In this document: piece after piece, positions 6,126 through 8,860 of the stretch
Position numbering within the stretch: position 1 is the stretch's first letter
Layout: the number at the start of each line of letters is the position of its first letter
From: an uncultured Odoribacter sp.
GTDB taxonomy: Bacteria > Bacteroidota > Bacteroidia > Bacteroidales > Marinifilaceae
Direction: 5' to 3'
Length of the DNA: 8,860 nt
Assembly (NCBI GenBank): GCA_900544025.1
Contig: UQTM01000102.1
Location: 1 to 8,860, forward strand
Translations under genes and position numbers: made by a program
The notes under the pieces: model-generated
Told to the model about the DNA's origin: nothing
Seen by the model: the letters and a program-made list of their open reading frames with translations, nothing else
Database searches by the model: none

Positions 6126-6617
6126 TCAATATAATTTAATCCATTCGTACCCATTGCCGGAAGCCTCCATATAACGGATAAAATCTTCAATCCGTATCGC
6201 CAACGAAGCCCGGTTATCGTTCGGATGAAAAGATAACTTTTTAGCCTGTTTTAAATTTTCGTCTAAAAACACATAAACATGATGCTCCGTGTCGTTCACC
6301 AATCCCAAAGGACTGACAGAGCCGGGTTTCAGCCCTAAATATTTTTCCATGCGCTGTTCCGAAGCAAAACTCAGCTTGCCCTGCTTCAGCAATTGTTCCA
6401 GATCATGAATCGCCAACGATCGGTCACAATGGAAAATCACCAGATAATGGCGGTTCCCTTTATGATTCCTGAAAAAAAGATTCTTACAATGCGTACTGTC
6501 CAGATTCGTCCAATATTGCCGGGCTATCTCTATCGTCGGCGCAGCCGGATGTTCCAAATAATCGAACTCGATCCCCAGCTCTCTCAATCTTTCATACACT
6601 TTTTCCTGTCCTACCAT
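6126..6617 (-). CDS. ProX/YbaK-family prolyl-tRNA editing deacylase
   Basis: Free-standing trans-editing deacylase of the INS/YbaK superfamily. ProX-type members hydrolyse alanine mischarged onto tRNA(Pro), protecting proline codons in the cytosol. Counted from the ATG at 6617 it has 163 residues, the usual size. It shows KNLFFRN at 45-51 with the conserved Lys45, GKLSFASEQRM at 80-90, GSVSPLGLVND at 99-109 and HPNDNRASL at 131-139, the order seen in ProX (PrdX) proteins. The reading frame stays open upstream to a TTG at 6674, adding 19 residues (N-terminus FGKIRKAEERVN after the start). I prefer the ATG because family members begin with a short M-x-x-x-E-K-V-Y segment at this point; a GTG at 6641 is another alternative. 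It follows the radical SAM gene by 66 nt and probably shares its transcript. The tRNA substrate is inferred from the family, not shown by this sequence. Confidence 0.88.
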   Translation of the reverse strand: MVGQEKVYERLRELGIEFDYLEHPAAPTIEIARQYWTNLDSTHCKNLFFRNHKGNRHYLVIFHCDRSLAIHDLEQLLKQGKLSFASEQRMEKYLGLKPGSVSPLGLVNDTEHHVYVFLDENLKQAKKLSFHPNDNRASLAIRIEDFIRYMEASGNGYEWIKLY

Positions 6618-6683
6618 ACATGTACTTTTTATTACATTCACTCTTTCCTCTGCTTTCCTTATTTTCCCGAACAAACACGCCTT

Positions 6684-7631
6684 TTAACCGGCCATCCCCT
6701 CTTCTTTCGAAAACCCGCATAATTTCCCTTGCCACATTTCCTTCTCTTTCAAACGCTTATCGAGCTTGGCGACGAACTCATAATTTTTAACGCCCCATTT
6801 GGGAGCAATCAAATACTCTGCCGGAGCTTGATTCACAAACCGTTCCAGATACACATCCGGTCGTATCCGCCCGATCACATCCACCACAAAATCAAGATAC
6901 TCCTCCAGCGAATACAAACGAAACATTTCAGGGGATTGCAAATACTCTGCCGCCATCCGTGTCCCCCGGATAATCTGCAATTGATGCAGCTTCAAAATAT
7001 CGATCGGCAAACGGCTCAACCGGACAGCCCCCTCCAGCATCGAATCCCGATCCTCGCCCGGCAAGCCGAAAATCAAATGAGCACCGATATAAATACCCCG
7101 GCAGGCTGTACGCCGAATAGCCTCCTCTGCCTCTGTAAAAGTATGTCCCCGGTTTATCCGCTTTAAAACTTCTTCATTCGACGATTCCACCCCATACTCG
7201 AGGCACACATAATACTTCTGCGCCAATTCCTCCAAATAATCCAAAACTTCATCTTCAATCACATCGGGGCGGGTAGCCAACACCAACCCTGCCACCTGCG
7301 GATGCGCCAAAGCCTCCTCATATCTCTCCCTCAACACCTTCAACGGTGCATAGGTATTAGAATAAGCCTGAAAATAAGCTAAATATTTTTGTCCCTGATA
7401 TTTTGCCTGAAAGAAACGTACCCCCTCGTCGATCTGCCGGGTGATCCCCTGCACCGAACGGCAATAATCGGGATTGAAACTCTCGTTATTACAAAAAGTG
7501 CAACCTCCTGATCCCTTTTTTCCGTCACGGTTCGGACAGGTAAAGCCGCCGTCTATCGACAACTTCTGTACCCGCTCCCCAAACACACCCCGGCAAAAAG
7601 ACGGAAAATCATGATATCTTCTTTGTTCCAA
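6684..7631 (-). CDS. TIGR01212/YhcC-like radical SAM protein
   Basis: Cytosolic radical S-adenosylmethionine enzyme of 315 residues. The [4Fe-4S]-binding cysteines are Cys32, Cys44 and Cys47, spaced C-x11-C-x2-C in TCPNRDGKKGSGGCTFC. This long first spacing, the preceding KLSIDGGF, the SAM-fold strands AYFQAYSNTYAPL (85-97) and LVLATRPD (116-123), and HLIFGLPGED (185-194) are typical of the YhcC group. The chemical reaction of that group is not established to my knowledge, so I give no substrate. The start is unusual: no ATG or GTG is available in frame, because the frame is closed upstream by TGA and the conserved region begins within a few residues. TTG at 7631 is therefore the likely start. 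A TATTTTTG box 20 nt before it supports this. The downstream deacylase may be co-transcribed. Family assignment is firm, function open. Confidence 0.92.
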   Translation of the reverse strand: MEQRRYHDFPSFCRGVFGERVQKLSIDGGFTCPNRDGKKGSGGCTFCNNESFNPDYCRSVQGITRQIDEGVRFFQAKYQGQKYLAYFQAYSNTYAPLKVLRERYEEALAHPQVAGLVLATRPDVIEDEVLDYLEELAQKYYVCLEYGVESSNEEVLKRINRGHTFTEAEEAIRRTACRGIYIGAHLIFGLPGEDRDSMLEGAVRLSRLPIDILKLHQLQIIRGTRMAAEYLQSPEMFRLYSLEEYLDFVVDVIGRIRPDVYLERFVNQAPAEYLIAPKWGVKNYEFVAKLDKRLKEKEMWQGKLCGFSKEEGMAG

Positions 7632-7650
7632 AATCGTTTTATTTGTCCTA

Positions 7651-7658
7651 CAAAAATA
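7651..7658 (-). promoter_or_regulatory. Bacteroidetes -7 element before the radical SAM gene
   Basis: TATTTTTG on the minus strand (7658-7651) is an exact TAnnTTTG match in the 78-nt gap after the propeller gene. It is 20 nt from the TTG start codon, nearly the same distance as before the ACT gene (22 nt). No good TTTG -33 element is seen (only GTTTAC about 15 nt upstream), so strength is uncertain. The implied leader is about 13 nt. Confidence 0.5.
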
Positions 7659-7709
7659 ATGCTTTTCAGTAAGTAAACCGCTTTTTCAAAACGATCGGGA
7701 CATAAAAGA

Positions 7710-8837
7710 TCACTTTTCCTCATACACAAATAAAACCGGATTGTCTTCATCGTCCAACTGCCGGCTAAGTTTGTAGCCCGCAGAAGTTTCCACTTTAAAA
7801 TCCTGTTCCTTGATCTGTAAAGGCATATTGTATAGCACCAGATTCCCCTCAAAACCGGAATGCTGCATATAACGGTTTAAAGGCAATTCATTGGTTTCGT
7901 CGTACAAAGCCCTAAGCACATACGCATCCGGCTCTCCGATCTTTCCCACAAAATAAACCATTTCCCCTTTTCTGCCACAGAAAGCCGTAGTTAAAACCGT
8001 CCTCTTCCCGACATACTCACTACTGAAAATATAATAATCGAAAATAAAATTCCGTCTAAAATCTTCAAAAGTCAGCTTTTCCACTTCCGGCAAAAGCACC
8101 CCTTTTACATCGAACTCATAACGGGGCATAAACTCCATTTTTTCGGGCACATACTCATAAATCGTATTCTCCGTAATAGGCGCAATATAGCAACGTCCTC
8201 CGGACTGATATAAAGAAGTAACCATTTTTACAGGCAATACCACCCGAATTTTAGGCAAAGGAAAAAATCCCTTGACACACTTTCCGTCAGGATCGGTCAC
8301 TCGTACCATAAAAGCCGTATCCCGAAACAAAGAATTCAGAGAGAGCACGTAATTCAGTACACAACTTCCATCCGGCAAACGTTCTATGCCACCCACAAAA
8401 GCATCCTGCTTGGAATCTCTTAAAAAATTTCCATCCCAATCATAAAAATTCAATTTCCCTTCGCGGGCATACACGACAATCTCCTCCGGTTCCTCCGTCA
8501 CCATAAAATCGGAAATCTTCAAATACTCCCCCGGTCCCCGGCCTTCCTTATCTATCCGGCTGAGATACTTTCCCGACCGGTCAAATATAAAAATACTTTT
8601 CCCATTCCAGGGAGCGACAAAAATACGCCCTTTAGCCGATATCACTTTCATGATATCCCCCATCACCGAACTGTCTGTCGTTTCCAAAGGGATCACTTCT
8701 TTCAAACGATAAAAATGATCGAAACTCTCTTTGCTTTCCGACTCCGGATTCACCTGAAACACCTGATATTCTGCCGTATTTTCATGATTACATGCCCAAC
8801 AACAAACAATCCACCCCAATAAAAAGATCCATTTCAT
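7710..8837 (-). CDS. 6-bladed beta-propeller lipoprotein
   Basis: A 375-residue exported protein of the 6-bladed beta-propeller family common in gut Bacteroidetes; members usually lack a known activity. The N-terminus MKWIFLLGWIVCCWAC is a lipoprotein signal peptide with Cys16 as the likely lipidated residue (Ala at -1, but unusual Trp at -2 and Cys at -3). The mature end NHENTAEY has only one or two acidic residues near the Cys, so surface export is uncertain. Family hallmarks are IPLETTD at 49-55, SIFIFDRSGKYLSRIDKEGRGPGEY (81-105) and repeated blade strands such as KLNFYDWDGNFLRD (128-141). Blade-like strands continue to the end (NPVLFVYEEK). The ATG at 8837 leaves 23 nt to the window edge, in which no clear promoter was seen. 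The 78-nt gap and separate -7 box suggest the radical SAM gene is not simply its operon partner. Role unknown; sensing or glycan binding would be a guess. Confidence 0.9.
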   Translation of the reverse strand: MKWIFLLGWIVCCWACNHENTAEYQVFQVNPESESKESFDHFYRLKEVIPLETTDSSVMGDIMKVISAKGRIFVAPWNGKSIFIFDRSGKYLSRIDKEGRGPGEYLKISDFMVTEEPEEIVVYAREGKLNFYDWDGNFLRDSKQDAFVGGIERLPDGSCVLNYVLSLNSLFRDTAFMVRVTDPDGKCVKGFFPLPKIRVVLPVKMVTSLYQSGGRCYIAPITENTIYEYVPEKMEFMPRYEFDVKGVLLPEVEKLTFEDFRRNFIFDYYIFSSEYVGKRTVLTTAFCGRKGEMVYFVGKIGEPDAYVLRALYDETNELPLNRYMQHSGFEGNLVLYNMPLQIKEQDFKVETSAGYKLSRQLDDEDNPVLFVYEEK

Positions 8838-8860
8838 ACATATTCAAATTCTATTATCAA

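Noticed and set aside
7632..7709. Terminator between the propeller and radical SAM genes
   Set aside because: Only a weak, bulged CGTTTT/AAAAGCG pairing is present with no T-run after it, so a terminator cannot be supported.
8838..8860. Promoter for the propeller gene
   Set aside because: TAGAATTTG resembles TAnnTTTG but has one extra base and lies only about 8 nt from the ATG; the window ends before any -33 element.

Overview
The window reads as ordinary chromosome of a Bacteroidales bacterium. The grounds are: Ffh, FolD and an ACT-domain protein of Bacteroidetes type; a lipoprotein of the 6-bladed beta-propeller family that is abundant in gut Bacteroidetes; a solitary exported GH20 enzyme; and upstream regions with the Bacteroidetes -7 element TAnnTTTG rather than E. 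coli-type promoters. The genus cannot be fixed from this sequence. All six complete genes and the one partial gene lie on the minus strand, so transcription runs from high to low coordinates.

In transcription order, 8837-7710 is a 6-bladed beta-propeller lipoprotein. Next, 7631-6684 is a TIGR01212/YhcC-like radical SAM protein with a TTG start, followed 66 nt later by a ProX-type prolyl-tRNA editing deacylase (6617-6126). A 455-nt noncoding stretch (5671-6125) follows; it holds promoter elements, including a perfect palindrome that places TATATTTG on both strands. Then comes an exported GH20 hexosaminidase with a C-terminal LamG-like domain (5670-3304).

Downstream is a 509-nt noncoding stretch (2795-3303). 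It contains a 17-bp hairpin, a plausible intrinsic terminator, two tiny stop/start-overlapping ORFs, and a clear promoter for the last cluster. That cluster is an ACT-domain protein (2794-2135), ffh (2094-769) and folD (729-1, cut by the window edge). Gaps of about 40 nt suggest one operon.

The cluster mixes housekeeping roles: co-translational membrane targeting (Ffh), one-carbon folate metabolism (FolD) and a probable small-molecule-sensing ACT protein. The deacylase would guard proline codons against mischarged tRNA(Pro). The GH20 enzyme would remove terminal amino sugars from glycans in the periplasm or at the cell surface; no SusC/SusD pair or other polysaccharide-utilisation gene accompanies it here. 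I saw no tRNA, rRNA, transposase, CRISPR array or defence gene. The least explained part is the structured noncoding block at about 2860-3300, which could be a structured 3' UTR, a small RNA or a dispersed intergenic repeat.
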